Positions 10,176 to 24,700 of a stretch of DNA of 64,000 nt are shown in pieces. Within the stretch, counting starts at the first letter, position 1. Each line of letters begins with the position of its first letter. The position numbers were made by a program, and so were the translations under genes. The DNA is from Trichopria drosophilae (lineage: Eukaryota; Arthropoda; Insecta; Hymenoptera; Diapriidae): positions 103,287,001 to 103,351,000 of the forward strand of contig CM059587.1 in assembly GCA_030407085.1 (NCBI GenBank). The letters run 5' to 3'. The notes under the pieces are model-generated. The model worked only from the letters and a program-made list of their open reading frames with translations, did no database searches and was not told the DNA's origin.

Positions 10176-12700
10176 TTCCAAGTTCCCCGTTGTTTTTTCT
10201 GAATTTTTCACATATTTTCGGGTTCTTCATATTTTTCGTAGAATTAACATCTCTAGTTAGCATTTTTAACATTTTTCGTTAAAATTGTTTTTCAAAAAAA
10301 CCTCCTGCTCGGGAATCAAAATGATTCCGACAGTGGTGGATAAAACCCACCAAATTTGAATTTATTATTTGTAAAATAGCATCCTGCAAAAGAATTCTAT
10401 TTAATTGTATAAATACAGCTCAGTACTAAACCAAAGTTCTTTGAACGACTGAAGAGGACGATTAAGGTACTCTACTTACTAATAAACTGCCATTATAAAT
10501 ATAATAGTATCAAAAGATATAATATAAAAACGGTATAACTTATATTAATATAATTATTGATTACAAAATCATCAATTTTATGAAAATAAATACTAAATAA
10601 GAACAAACAACTTAAATATTTCTTATAATAAATTATTTTTAAAATTAATATAAAAGTTGCATTTATGATATTCTTATTCAACTTATAACATTTAAAAATA
10701 CAGCGATCACACTTTAACCTGCCATCGCATTGTTGAATGCTGAGCAGAGAAATTTAATAGAGAAATTGATGAAAATGCGAAAGAGCAAAATGGAAGAAAC
10801 AAATTTCCTGTTTGTTCCAGTTTCTGTCAACATCGAAAAATGACCAATGTACAATAGTATACGGAATACTAAGAATATAAATAACAGTTCCTGAGCGATG
10901 AATGCTGTGCTGTCACCTTGGTCCTTCACGAATGAAGTAACTTAAAAATTAGTAATTTAAAATACAAAAAAAATAACTATACATTGGAAAATTAAATCAG
11001 TCGTTCTTAATTTTGAGTCACGTATTACAAAAATTTGGTTCTTTCAACAAATTATGCAGTTTCTAATAACACAGCAGATCCAGAGTTTCTTTACAGCTAA
11101 CTGTTTATATACTGGAACAGTATAATGTAAAAACTTTATGAAACGTATTTCTTACTGTTACATTGAAACTAATTAAAACTTTAACCTGCAATAGTTTCTG
11201 AAGCGTTCTACTTAATTCTGTATTTCTTCACGACTAAAAATAATAGTCCATTGGCCAAAATTTTATAACGCATAGTCAAATAGTAAAATCAAACAACCCT
11301 AAATATAATATCAGAATTAGTTGCTTATTAGTGAATACAACTTTATCAATATTACGATTTTTGTTATCCTATATATACATTCATCTAACCTACTGTCAAT
11401 CTGCATTCAGCCTTGGGCAGTAATTTTTCACTGGCAGTGGTATGTCGTCCTTTGTCTCTTCAGATTTAAAGGCTATTGATTAATGCTTCTTTATATTCGA
11501 TATTTGAACATAAAATATAGACTTGTTGATTTTTGTTCCTTTTCCGATATTTATTTCAAATAAAGAATCGAAGTTAATACCTGAAAAATATTTAAAAGTT
11601 TTGTCCAGTGCCTAAAGTAATGAAAGTCTTTTGATGTACGGAGGAAAGATAAATATTTTGATTTGAAACTGAAAAAAATGTTATGAAACAACGAAGTAAA
11701 GTAATGACATTTGGGGAATTTGAACGAACTTTACTTGACTCGTTGGGTAACTTTCAGTACCGTCGAAGATTGTAAATAAACGAACGAAAGCACGATAGCA
11801 TTGTAGATATATTAGAGGTTCCTGGCAAAGGAAGCTGGTAAAACTGGCTGTCTTTACCACTTGCGCGAAACACGCCATCTATTATCAAAGAAGTCAAACA
11901 AGACCCGCTGGTATTTTTTATACACATGCTGGTACATGATCTCCTTCTTTTTAAGGCGGTATTCCCCGATTGCTTACGTCAGGTTGTATTTTTACTTCTC
12001 CTATATTGAAAACTGCATGAATCTAATTCAAATTTTATTCTTTTTAATCAGCAGATTAAAAATCTTCTAGCATGAAATATTAGAAGATTTTAATTTATAA
12101 TGCGCATGTAATTAGAAAAAGATTGTTTATATCAGTACTAACATGCATACATGATGCGTAAATCCGTTTTTGTAGGCATATTATATTATTTCGATGTGTA
12201 ATGGATAGCTATACCTATTTTTTAATAAAATGACTTACTTTTATGTTCGTAATTTTTAAAAATATGTAAAAAGACGACTAAGTTTTGTTATACTTAAAAG
12301 ATCTGAACGTTGGGTAAAAGCACCTAGTAAAATTACCTAGTATAATGACAATAATGCATAAATGCTGAAATTATTTTAAAATGTACTCAAAATTCTGACC
12401 AGTCCGAAAAAATTCATTCATCCAAATTAATTCATCCATCCTTTTGTGTAATATATACATTTTTCTCTTCACCGTGTGTATTAAATATTTTAAAATAACT
12501 TATAACGTTATGGGAGCTTTCATTTCGCGCAGTTTACTACATTATTAATTAACCGAAATTCGTCAAAAGAACGCCAAAATAAATCCAATATTTTAACTAT
12601 TAATTTTTCATCCAACTCTATTATTCTGTTTGTAATTATACACAAACAAAAAATGAGAGAACAAAAGATCCATCTGATAAATTACAAAAAATGCCGTAAC
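10176..12700. other. AT-rich spacer with one doubtful hydrophobic frame
   Basis: Mostly structureless AT-rich DNA. On the minus strand, 10714-10929 holds a 71-codon frame rich in Leu, Ile and Phe. It is followed by CAG|GTTAAAGT (around 10715), which would serve as a splice donor, so it could be an exon of a membrane protein. I do not recognise the family, and AT-rich chance frames are often hydrophobic, so I do not call a gene. Confidence 0.35.
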
Positions 12701-12731
12701 TCTCCCCCCCTCTCTCTCTCTCCCTCTCTTT
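12701..12731. repeat. CT-rich microsatellite
   Basis: A run of C followed by (TC)n with one interruption. Confidence 0.9.
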
Positions 12732-15700
12732 CATTATTACAAGATTATGCTGCAGGTCTGATTATTTTTACGCTCTGATTAAAAACGGTGATTATCAATG
12801 CGATTCATTTGAGTTTTAAATATTTATGATGAACTTGTGTAATACTAGTATACAAATGAATCGAAATGGTAATCAGGGGTTTCGGTCCATATTTCTCAAC
12901 ATCCCTTTTGTTCTTGGATTCTTCGATCCCGGAAAATCGGTATAATTATTCCACTTTACCCGCAATCGGTCGATTAACAAGAGTAATCACGCGTGCGACT
13001 GCACATGCAATACTGTATTATTTGTTCCATCAGATTTGCATCCTTAAAATGTTACATTCCAATTTTTATTTTTATTTTTTTATTTTTAGAAATTAAAGAA
13101 AATTTAATCCATGAAATTACTTATGATTTTTGCAATTATTAATTTAATTTTGTTACAGCCGTATTCAGACGTATTTGTTATAAAAAAAAGTAAAACATTT
13201 TCTTAACCTACTTTGAATCCAGCATAATTTTCAAATTTATGATACTATTAACTGTTATTTACAAATATGGTATTGAAAATGCTTTTCCTGACTGAATTTT
13301 ATAGAAGTTGCTGGAAAATAATTTTAGTGGTAATAAAAACAGGGAATTTTTCATGAATTATAGGGTAATTGTTTATTAAAAATGTTTAACGAGGGGTAAA
13401 CAATTAATGAACTACCACAAAAGTGAATTGCCTAAAGAAGGAACATAAAAAAAGCTTGTAATTAGTAGCTTAAGCTTGACTAATGTGATATTCATATGTA
13501 ATATAATAATTTATTCAGCATGTTACATATAGATAACTGTACGTGAAAATAGTTACTATTTGTATTAATGCAATACAAAACTGCATACAATCGTCGGTGT
13601 CCTCAATAATGTATGTAGAAATAAATGAAAACTTTAAGTTATTCGAGATCGTATCATTTTATTTGTTTGTTCACAAACTTTTAATTTTAATTACAATTTA
13701 GTGTTGAAATATAAAAATTACGATTTATCGGTCAACATTTTTGTAAAATATGTAATTATATAATTAAATAAATAGGCATACATTAAATTAACATAAATTA
13801 AATGAATAAAAAGGTTTGATATGTGTTTTCATCTGAATCAAGTGCATTTTTGTTTGAATTTAATTCCCTGAATCTGAATCTGAAGTCCGTTTAACCAAAT
13901 GACCCCCAAAATGAATCGATTTCGATTCGGTATATCGTAAAACGTGGCAAAAACCAAGGGGGATGACAAAATGATGGTAGATTAGTGTTAAATCTAATCT
14001 CGTAAAATATTTATCAAATCTTCGGCACATTAAATACATAAATCCAGTGTAAACTCCTATCTAATTATAGAAGAGCTAGGATTTAGTCAGAAGAAATAAT
14101 TTGGCTACGTTTGCAGACTGAAGTTCACAGCAGCTAGTTAGTTGCCACACGTAAAAAGTTAGTGACGACAAGGTTTGGTTAGGCTTAAGTTATAACTAAT
14201 TCAGGTAAACATATTTTGATATTAATTATTGTAAATATAGAGTTGTCTAGTTATTGATATTTGGAATGCATTCTCTTGTATTATTCGTGAATGTAGGTTA
14301 ACATAACAAAGGAATTTTAATACATAAAAATATTATTAGCTTAAATATTTTGAGCGCGTTAAAATTAATAAAATACTATTGATTAACGTAACTAAATTGT
14401 ACTTGATGCATGTATGACCATTAATATCAATTCATTCATTTGCTTCGAATACTATTATTCTGTGAAAGTTTATTCTAAGCTGACTACACAGTGATATCTC
14501 GTTCCCGTTGAACAATTATGACATCAAATATGAATTGGTACGACGTCGTCGTTCAAAGTGATATCATTTTGATTCGATTAATGGATATTGCAGAGTACTA
14601 TACGGAATCACAGTCGTTATTTATAATTTCTTGATAAACCCTGTTAAAACATTTCAACGAAAAAAATCCAGCGATATTTATTAAGCTTCACATGTTCTAA
14701 AATAACCTTTTATTACCGTCATGATGGTACAATAGAAGTATTAATTTAGATGCTTAAATGCATTTTGTAAAATTTACTTTTTCGCAATAAATATCTGTTG
14801 TCTAAAAGATATAAACGAATTTTACGTATTTGTTTACATCAGTATTTTCCTCTCCAGAATCTCGAAACTGGAATTCGATATTTCGAATAATATGGAAAAT
14901 TTTCAACGATGCGCTTTTAATATCATGTATGCTTGTAAAAGGACGGTTCTTTGCGATTTTCAGTATTTTTTGGAACACCAAGACGTAGTTGTATCTGACG
15001 AACTTTAAGAAAAGACTGATGCATCATTGCAGCATGGTTTTACGACAGAAAGTGAGAAATGAGTAAAGTATTCTTTTTCATTTTGAAAGCATAAAGGATT
15101 CAAATGGGATTAAGTTTGGAAAATGCTAAGAAGTCTCTTGATTAAAAATGCGAAATTTGCAATTTGATGCGCAAAAGAACTCACAACCGGAACCACTCAA
15201 AAAGATGTTTGATTTATTGTCCTGACTCAATAATATCTCTTATCGCCAATTTTACAGAAATAATAGAAAGTTTATGGAAATAAAATCTAGTATTTTTTAT
15301 CTCCTATATATTAAGGGGCATCCACAAGTGTACACCAAATTTATTTTAGTCGATTTTAAAATGTTGCCTTATGAAGTTTTTGCTTTTGAAATTGATGCCT
15401 CAACAAAAATATATGTGTGGATGGAAATCGAAAGGCTTATTATTCTACGTGCTTGCCGCTATCATATAAAGCATGGAAAGTAATGTATATAACCAAATAC
15501 CAAAGTGGCGCACATACAAACACACCATGATAAATCTGTAGTACGTTTTTTTTTTTTGTTACAATGGGGAATAAATAAAAACTAAAGTAATGAAAAATTA
15601 TGTTTATAGTTGATACCAAAACTGCGGTTGTTTAGAGTGATGCTTGAAAACTGTAGCCCTATCGGTTAAATAGAACTTTAGTAATCACTGCGACCAGTTG

Positions 15701-17880
15701 GGAAAACGTGGTTCCGAGAAAAACACGTTTAATGTTTTAGTAGTACAAATTCACTATAATGACAACGTTCGTTCTTCCGGCTATAACTTCGTAAATATTT
15801 CGAATTTTGATGTTAAAAGTTTATACAGTATTCTGAACCGCTTATACTACCGAATTTTCAACATTCTTATTAAAAGTTAATTCTTTTTCTGTTTTATGAA
15901 ATTTTTCGAGTATATTTATGATTCATTTCATTAATAAATCAAATGTAGTTTCCTCTATTTATTTTACCATTGTATCTCTTATTCTCAGACGTCAAAAACA
16001 TTTGAAACTGTAAAGGATTTCCTTTAGACTCATAAGTCATGAATACAATAATTTATTCCTTTTGTAATTTAGGTTGAAATGACTAAATCTACGCGTTTCA
16101 AAAGAATTCAACGTAATAACAATAGCTATCGATTCCCCTTGTCAATTCTAATGGATAGAAAAATATAAGAATGACTATATTTTTAATGAAGTCTCTTTGA
16201 ACTCGACAGTATAAGCCGTAATTCCCATGGACATTGCTGATTGCTTTATGCACTGTAGGTAACGTCGTATGTTTCCTTTGAAAATTTGAGCAGGGATTTA
16301 AAATATTTATTGCATCACTCGAGGCATGTGGAGATACACAATCTGCTCAACTTGTAGTTTACAAATATCGAAAGCTTATCAAAGAGATGTTTTCATGTCA
16401 ACTGTTATGAATAGGTTATCCATACATTGACTTTATGAACTAGACATCAATGCAATTTACAAATAAAATAAATTATACTATTGTTTAATCACGAAATAAT
16501 ATTACCTATGATCTATAATTAGTTGGATAGGATAATTTTATCGTCTAAGCTATATAAGTTTGTTTTGAGCAATAATCCAAACAGCAAGAGTAGTCCTTTC
16601 GACCAAGAGATAAAGTTAAAATGCCCTTATTAAGTCAAATTTACCACTTTACGACCAAAGTCACATAGACTTTCAAGACATGGGTGCAGGTCCATAATTA
16701 CTATAATGTAACCTAAAGATTTTAAAGTCCTGTATCTTCAAAGTCGTACATTGCGTTAAGATAATAAAATCTATAACCAAAATTGTGTCTTCAAAGTTGA
16801 ATAATAAGCAAAATAGGAAGAGGACCTAGACTTTCCCTTTTTAACAATGTATGCTGCAATCGATAATTGCAGTCGTTAACTGCCGATATTTTGAACTCCA
16901 CATCGTCAACTTTCATCAAATCTTGTGTTTTGCAATAATGACCGAAAAAGTGATCTTTTGAATGGAGTTATCGGCAATTTTAAATGCTTTCACATACAAG
17001 GCAAACGCAGCTTGTTATCCCGGAATTCTCGTGTTATGTCGGCCGATCATTTAGAAGTAGAATCTGTGCAAATCTCAACTCTTTTGTGAGCGAAAGAGTC
17101 ATTAGTTTTTTTGTACTTTGAGTCATCAGTACAGGGAGAGGAAAAAAGTAAAATTACAAAGAAACTAAAAACTAGAAAAGGATTTAACACGTAGTGATAG
17201 TAAAGTTAGCATTACATTAATTCTGGTAATCAACAGTTACTTTCACAATTAAGAATTGTAAATCGTATATTTTACGATGATGCTCTGACGATTCGTTAAG
17301 AGACATTGACAGTTGATAATACAGTAATAAATTCATAGTAATTAACACTGTAATATAGTTAATTTTACTACAAAATATCGTTCTGCATGTATTTCACTCA
17401 AGTCTGTAGTAACAAAGATAATTTTCACTGAGTGTAAAAGTAAGATAAAAGTATTAATATGAGAAACTAATATCTGCGAGAAATGTATGTTACAATTTTC
17501 TATTAATCTAGTAAAATTTATAACACTTGTAGCATCGTCTTCGATAATTATTGTACATTGTAATATACCTTTCTTTTTGGGTAATTTTTATATATATGAA
17601 ACTTTAGAAATGCATATTTAACTTTCACTTCCGGTAAATTGGGGAAATTTAATGTTTTTCAAAAATTTTGTATGATTGTCACAATTATTTCCGAAAATAC
17701 GAATTTATTAATTACAAATTGAGCCTACAGTTAGGCTTATTAGCCCGAAATGTTGCAAGAAACATACGTTTTCAAGGTTTAAAAAAGATGTAGCAACATC
17801 AAACTTATTCCTGAGGTTATGAGATTATGAGACGGGAAGAGAGGGTCACTGATTGTAAGTTTGATTGTAATTTTTAACAA
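12732..17880. other. AT-rich spacer
   Basis: About 5 kb without a supported gene or clear repeat. A small GC-richer patch lies at 12860-13010. Elsewhere stops occur in all frames. Confidence 0.55.
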
Positions 17881-18290
17881 TCTAAAATGGTGGACGGTTT
17901 TTGTAATTAAAAAAAATGACACACGATAACTGCACATTTTTCGAAAATTTATTGATTACGCTCGGAACTCGCTACTCGGGCGTTTTTAGAATCGCTGGTT
18001 ATAAATCTGAAAACCTATTTTCATCATCGGTGGATCCAATATGGTCACGTTATCAAAAGTTAATTGGATTTATTTGATAAGGGGTTTTAAAGTCATTTGT
18101 TTACGAATCTAAAGTCATATTTTTAAAATACAAAATGTCAGATCTAATACGTCGGTATTTTTTTTTAAAGTCGGTTGAAATGATTTAAACTCATTACTCA
18201 GGACTCGTAGGAATCGTTGACAATAATCCTGATATTATGGATTATAAATTCAAAATAACGCCCGCTTTTTCAACATTTTACTCTGATTTC
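17881..18290 (+). repeat. Eroded 120-bp satellite units (piggyBac-associated)
   Basis: Three to four degenerate units of the repeat that fills the ends of the piggyBac element at 56-60 kb. The best unit (17955-18060) keeps TACTCGGGCGTTTTTAGA, a TCGCTGGTTATAAATCTGA version of the core, and GGTGGATCCAATATGG. Later units (18060-18170 and 18180-18270) keep ACTCAGGACTCG and ATTCAAAATAACG. Divergence is high, so this insertion is old. Confidence 0.65.
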
Positions 18291-20639
18291 CGTCGCTTTG
18301 ATCGTTAATACCAGTAAAAATGATATAATATTTAATTATAGCAAAAGGAAAACTATTTTTATTTTGTTGTTTAGAAAATATAGTTAATTTAACTACTTTT
18401 GCGAATTGCATGTTTACTTTGCAATATTTAAAAAAAGATACGTTTCCTGTATGTATATTTTATATTTAGTATGTTTTCTACGTAACGAAATAAATATTAA
18501 ACACGCTACGAGATAAAAATATTTAATATTAGTTTTTAAATATTTATTTCATCCGGTATTCTTCGTTAAAACGCAGTTAACAAATGTGTGCTATATGGTT
18601 TTTTTCTCAAATAGTTACAATTTTCGTACCTAGAGGATATTTTGTTTATATGGCTGTGAATAGATGGTATAGTTTTAAATGATATATTCTCCTTCAATTT
18701 GTTGTTAAATGAGATGTCATTGAAATTGAATACACTAAGAACAAACGAATTTCGCTTAGTTTTCACCAATTAAGATTATAAAATGATCACGGTTTTCGAA
18801 ATTCACCAATACGACAATTTTTATGTAAATTTTTATTGTATACGTTTTTATAATTTGTTCCATTTAGTTAATTTGACTTGCATATGAATAAAACCCAGAG
18901 TAGTGTACTTGAAGTTGATCTATTACACGCATTCATAACAATTATGCAACTATGAAATCATAGCAATTAGCACAATTCCTAAAGTGTCAATCATAATGAA
19001 ACACAATTATGTAATTAACGAAATGGTAAGGATGCAAAGTATATGCGCAAACGCAATCATCGTTCTTCAATGAACATGCCAATCACGAAACGAAATTGAC
19101 AAATGAAATCATTCATTGTACTGTACGTCTGGATGATATGTTACGGAGAGAATAATTATTTGAATTTTGCAATAAATTTATATACGGCATGAACAATAAA
19201 TCAAATTATACGTTATTAATTTATAATTGGATAAACGTACGAAAAATTACTTATTAATTACCATGATCACAATCTCTAGATTCTATATATTTATTTTATT
19301 TAAACTCTTTACTTTAAATAACTTTAACGTTACATAAAATATTTTCATAATATCTCTAAAAATATTGGAAACATTCAGAATTTTAATTTCTTTAACTAGA
19401 GAGATGCCAGTCGTTTTATATTGTATTTTCTATGAATTTATTCAATTTAGTATAACATAAACTGTAAAAAGTAAATAAACAAATAAAACGATAAAACTAC
19501 CGTAATAGTTCATGCCTAGCGCAATAAATCAATCAGTTCTTGTTGCAAAATTTTAGAATCACCAACTGTATTTGTTTATTTACTTATCACACTTTATAAT
19601 GTCATATGAGTAAGAGGACCGTGTTATCAAGAAATAAGCATTCATTTACATAATTATAAACTAAAGAGGTCCAGAAATGTTCGAATATTTATTGTTAGTA
19701 TAGATATTAACTTTTTGATTAGATATTTTCATCTATTTAAAATGAAAATTTCTGAAATACCCTATTAGATTAAATGTTTTATGTAAAATGCTACAGTTTT
19801 GTTACAAAAATGTCATTAAAATTGGACAGATAAAAAGTGAACAAAGTTAAGAGTGACACTTACGTCATACACGATCATAACTTTAAAAGACGATCAATGT
19901 TAATAGACGGCCTACTTTATTCTAGTAATTAGTAGATGGCATAGATTTATACTTTAAAGTACAGTTTTAAACTTTAAATTAGGTGCTATGCGACAAATGC
20001 GGATCCACGTATCCCCTCTCAAAAGAAAGTTGCTCGAGTATATTTGCCCGCATATATTAATCAGTCGTTTAATATTTTCAAAAAATTTTACGTCTACTAA
20101 CATTTTAGGAGTAGTAGATAATACATTTTTATAAAAATAAACTTTTATTATAAAATGCAAAAGTATATCATGTATATTTCACGATATTTTGATAAATAAA
20201 TGGTCAATTTTGACAATGCTAATGAAGGGTAAAAAAATACACAATCCCAGTAGCATCTATACTTATTTATAATATAGTTGTTTTCAATAGAAAGTTTCTC
20301 TACGGTCAAATTACTTGTTATTGAATTTCCTCCTGCATTTTGGGAGAGCAGCGATTTCAACAGTTTTTTTCGTGCGTGAAAACCCGATTTGTTTTATTCA
20401 ACCCGATGACATTTTATTAAATCTTCCTTTTTACTATAGTCATTAAATAACCTTTTAAAAATAAACTACCTATTGGTACACTTAAGTAATGTTAAATCGG
20501 CACACTCATCAATGACTTTTATAATTTTTTAAAGTCTTTTCATTTAACGCGATAACTAATAATGAGATATGACTCACAAGGTGATTGAAAATTTTTTATA
20601 TATTTAAAATTAACGGTTTAATTAACTTTAGTTCGTAAA
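18291..20639. other. AT-rich spacer
   Basis: No supported gene, RNA gene or repeat. Confidence 0.6.
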
Positions 20640-20680
20640 TTAACCCTTTGAACCACGGTGTCCTTTCTATAGGACACTTT
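20640..20680 (+). mobile_element. Orphan piggyBac-type transposon end at TTAA
   Basis: TTAA (20640-20643) is followed at once by CCCTTTG and then ACGGTG. Next comes a small inverted repeat, GTGTCCT (20658-20664) with AGGACAC (20671-20677), whose centre contains TAT. The complete element at 56,090 begins in the same way: CCCTTTG, ACGGTGG, then a palindrome centred on TATA. The order and spacing agree closely. I found no matching right-hand end within several kb, so the rest of this element is probably deleted or too eroded to see. Confidence 0.6.
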
Positions 20681-23349
20681 TTTGTAATTCATTTTTCTTT
20701 TATTCCGGTTTATTTTAAAAAAGTACATTTATAGTTTCTTTGAAATTCCCTTTGTATTCGTAACAATTGTTCTACAAAATTATCACTAGTAATACTCTAC
20801 AGTAACTAATGCAATCCCAAAGGTTTCTTAAGATCTGATATTATGTCTTTGAACTCTCTAGTAATTCGCGCAAATATCGCGCATTGTTTTGACTCTCAAT
20901 TAATCATTTATAGTTATAATATTACACACGCCATCCGCACCTATAAATTTAATAAAGTAGAATAACGACGGTATAAGGTAAAAGTCACAGAAAGTGAAGT
21001 CTATAATATGTTGGATATAGTACAAAAAAAACAAATATCTACGAATTATGAGAATTTAAAAAAATCAAACCTGAATGTTGATGTCTGACTGGATACGACT
21101 GTTTCTACTTAACTAAAAGACTGAGGCGTCGGGATTCATTTTCAACTATCATATCATAAATCTTTAAAAAATTCACAATTATACACAATAACTTCAACGA
21201 CTGTTTATATTGGGAACCTTGAAGTGTATTCTTTAAATGTAAAAGTTCAAACCACTTGTTAGTGTCCGTTTGCATATTAATCAAATAAGTTCGTGTACTT
21301 CTTACATAAACGTATTATACCTATTAATTTTACTCCTAATTGAGTTTCGTTTAAACTCGATTTTAATTTTTTTGTTTTAGAGTTATGAAAGTAACCCACC
21401 ATATTTTTTAAATGTATTAAAAAAAAACTGTCTTTCTAAACACCATATTGGACTTCAAGGTAAGGGGAACTTTATTTCACATAATAACGCATAAAAATAT
21501 GTTGGAAAGTTATTTGTACTTAAAATTTTAATTTTTCTTTTATAGTATATGATTTTACACGACAAACTATCACTTTTTAATATTTTTATATATCCGTTTA
21601 ATCTATGAAATGTCTTTATAAAAAACAATTTCACTTAGGAAAAAACACACAGTAAAGAAGAATTCATTTTATATAATATATATATTTCATATTTAAATTG
21701 AGCGTCATTATTTTTTAGGCGTGGCAACTTTTAGTAATGCAAATTAAGTTCTTCCCAAAAAGGAAGTAAACATTTATTTACCTTATTACTTCGACCCATA
21801 TTAACACTTGAAATATCTGGAAGAGTTAACAAATATTGCTATTATATCTGTTTAACTTGATTCTTTTTATTTTGCAGGTATTCCAGTAAACAGGAATCCT
21901 AACGTTTGAATTATTTTCTTAATGATCAACTGATCATTCGTAACGTAAATTAATAAATGTAGGTGGCCTTCTCAACATTAAAGTACGCGTTATTTATAAG
22001 AACTTGTTATGCGCAATAATTAAGATTACAACACACTTCCACTTTATTGTGAAATTCGTAAACTTTCAAGCAATTTATCTTTAATTCAAATAAAAACACG
22101 AAAACATATGTTTTGTGTATAAAATTCTATATATTTATTAAATCTCGATCATCGCGAATTAGGGATTCTTCATGAGGCTTAATGTTGCTGATACGAACTC
22201 ATTCCCTATGCGGTGGCTTTCCTTCTCAATACCCAAACATTAATACCCAATCATTCTCAATACCCACAGATTCTGGTTTGAATAAGCTTTCAAATGCCTA
22301 TAGTGAGTTCACTTAAGTGCGTGCAAAGGTAATTATTTTATTTACAATCCTGCAAGAGGCGGTTTTCAAGATCACAGGTATATCTGCAGATACGTCACTA
22401 CCTTATTTTTAAGATACCTTCGATTTTCTTTTTATTGATATTTAAAATTATCAGTTTATAAAGGTGACGCACCATTTTTGACATTAGATAGGAACAATTA
22501 GGGCCGGTGTACAAAATCGAATTTTTGGAAAAAGAAAAGAATATTTTGTTAACAAATATTCAAGAACTAACCCTAACCAAATTGGTGTTATATTTCAGAG
22601 TAAGTATTACTTAAATGCACAAAAACTACATTTTAACTTTTTCATAAGAACATATTAAAAACATAGAAAATGTAAAACTTAGATAAATAAATGTTTTCAT
22701 CTTTACATAAATATTGTTCTTACAACTTTTCACAGAAGAAATGTAATGAAAGTTATTTTATAATTGCAAATGTTGAACTGACAAAGTGCACAAAAGATAC
22801 AAGATGCAAAAGTCACACGATAGCAAAATTGAAAAATTGCAGTCTAAAAACATTCCTGAGAACGATACTATCGGTATTCGTGAAACTCTGGAGGCTTCCA
22901 AATGACATTGTGTATAAAAAGTAAAAGATACTGCGAACCACGTTTGTGCTTATGCATGCTAATGCATTTGCGGTCGCCTAAGGCGAGATTTTTACGTGAC
23001 TATTACATTTAGTAACGCTGGCTACTCTTAAGAAGTTTCATCCAACACTCCACAAACAAGCGTTGGAATTTAAATTTATTTTTTACAGTTTACGTTGAAA
23101 AAATTAAAGTTAATTACTGTGGGGTAATAAATAAATACATTTTAAAGCGTGACATGTTGGAAAGGGTCGAGTTGAATTCTGCCTTTTATATTACTTTTTC
23201 CTAGAAAATTTAAATTTGGCGAATTGGATGTGTTACTATTAATTGAAGTGTCACTATTTAGCAGTGATTTTTTTTGTGTATAACTATATATCTTAGTGCA
23301 CAGTTTTTTAAGAATAAAATGAGATTTTGAGGGCATACCCATATCATTC
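20681..23349. other. AT-rich spacer
   Basis: No supported gene. A short imperfect tandem of CAATACCCAaaCATT-type units (about 16 bp, three copies) lies at 22224-22268. Confidence 0.55.
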
Positions 23350-23430
23350 TTCTCAGTTTTTCATGCCTTACAAGGTCTACTATGTCCCGTTAAAAGTATA
23401 TTTAGATTTTTTAATTTTGTCACACCGTGT
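23350..23430 (+). repeat. Dispersed repeat, copy 2
   Basis: Second copy of the block at 6325-6398, in the same direction, with a few substitutions and small insertions. Both end at CACCGTGT. Confidence 0.55.
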
Positions 23431-24700
23431 TAGAACACAGTTTGAGTGATATCAGGAGAGCATTCAAAATACGAAGTTTTTTTTTCGAAAACGTATAGGA
23501 AAGTTAGGCAACGCTTGAACCAGTAATAGTTTAATATTCTTTAAGCGCTCCTTTCATTAGCGTTCGAAAATGCTAGGCATCCGAACTTGTGTAAAAGTAG
23601 TGCACTGTGTTGGTACGAATAGAAACAAACAAACATTGCCGTACATTTAGCATTCTAGGTTGGAAGTTTTGTACAATCTAACTTCCCAGTGTTGGGTATC
23701 GATAGCCGAACGCAAATGAAAAGGTAGCTTTAACAGTTAAGCCAGTCTCTGCTATTGCGTAAAAAGGAAAAGCCAGAGTTTCCACGAAAGCTACAAACTT
23801 TGCGACCCGCAGGTATCGGACTAAAGTTACTGCAGTGTGCGTAACATAACAACGTTTTAGGTACAATGTCTTGAAAATAATACACACTTAAGTAGCTTGG
23901 TTTTGTTTGGTTCTATTGTGAATGGATTAATGATCTCATTTATTGCATAACACATTGTACATCTTCTGAAGCCCTAAGGTATAGAAAAAGGGCAAATAAA
24001 TCAAACGAACTCGTTTTTTAAATCGATTGTTCATTTGAATCTGAATAGATGAATATGGATCTTGTCAACAGTCCCAATGCGTAACTAGTGAGACATCAGC
24101 AGCATCTTCAATGTAACGTAAAAAATCAGTTGGTTCAGAACATAACCACAGTTGTAAAGCATAAGACGACCCAATAAATTGAAACTCACAAAATTCTTAA
24201 TAATTTTATTTTCTTGTAAACTACATATTGCCACTATTGAAATGAGTGATATTTTGGTGCATCATTAAAATTAAGGTATTATTTAAACTTCTAAAGAGAT
24301 GAAAGTGTCCTTGAAGTAACACTGGAATATATACATTCTATTATTTTTGCATAGTATGATAAGTACTTTATAGATGGCGCTGTTGTAGGACACTCTTGTA
24401 AGTACTCGATTAGTATTACAACAAAGTCATTGTATAAAAGTTACTTAGGTATTATGCAAAAATGACAATGCTTAGATACTACCACAAAAAATCGCAGTGA
24501 ACGGATTTGTTATATCGAATGAGAAATGGTTCGTCGGTAAGTAGTCTATAATTCGTTAAAATTTCTAATTTATTAAATTTGAAATCTAACTTTTTTTTAA
24601 GACAATATTGTTACATTTCAAGTTAATTCAGAGACACCACCACGAATTATAAAATAAGACATGTTCTTATTTTTTTTTGTGAGTCAACCTTGTAGTGATG
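23431..24700. other. AT-rich spacer with weak GC-richer patches
   Basis: A patch at 23690-23860 is less AT-rich and open for 69 codons on the minus strand, but has no recognisable motif. No gene is called. Confidence 0.45.

Noticed and set aside
10714..10929. 71-codon hydrophobic minus-strand frame considered as a receptor exon
   Set aside because: The donor-like CAG|GTTAAAGT is suggestive, but no partner exon or family motif was found.
22550..22580. CTAACCCTAACC considered as telomere-type repeat
   Set aside because: Only two units; the arthropod telomere repeat (TTAGG)n is not present.
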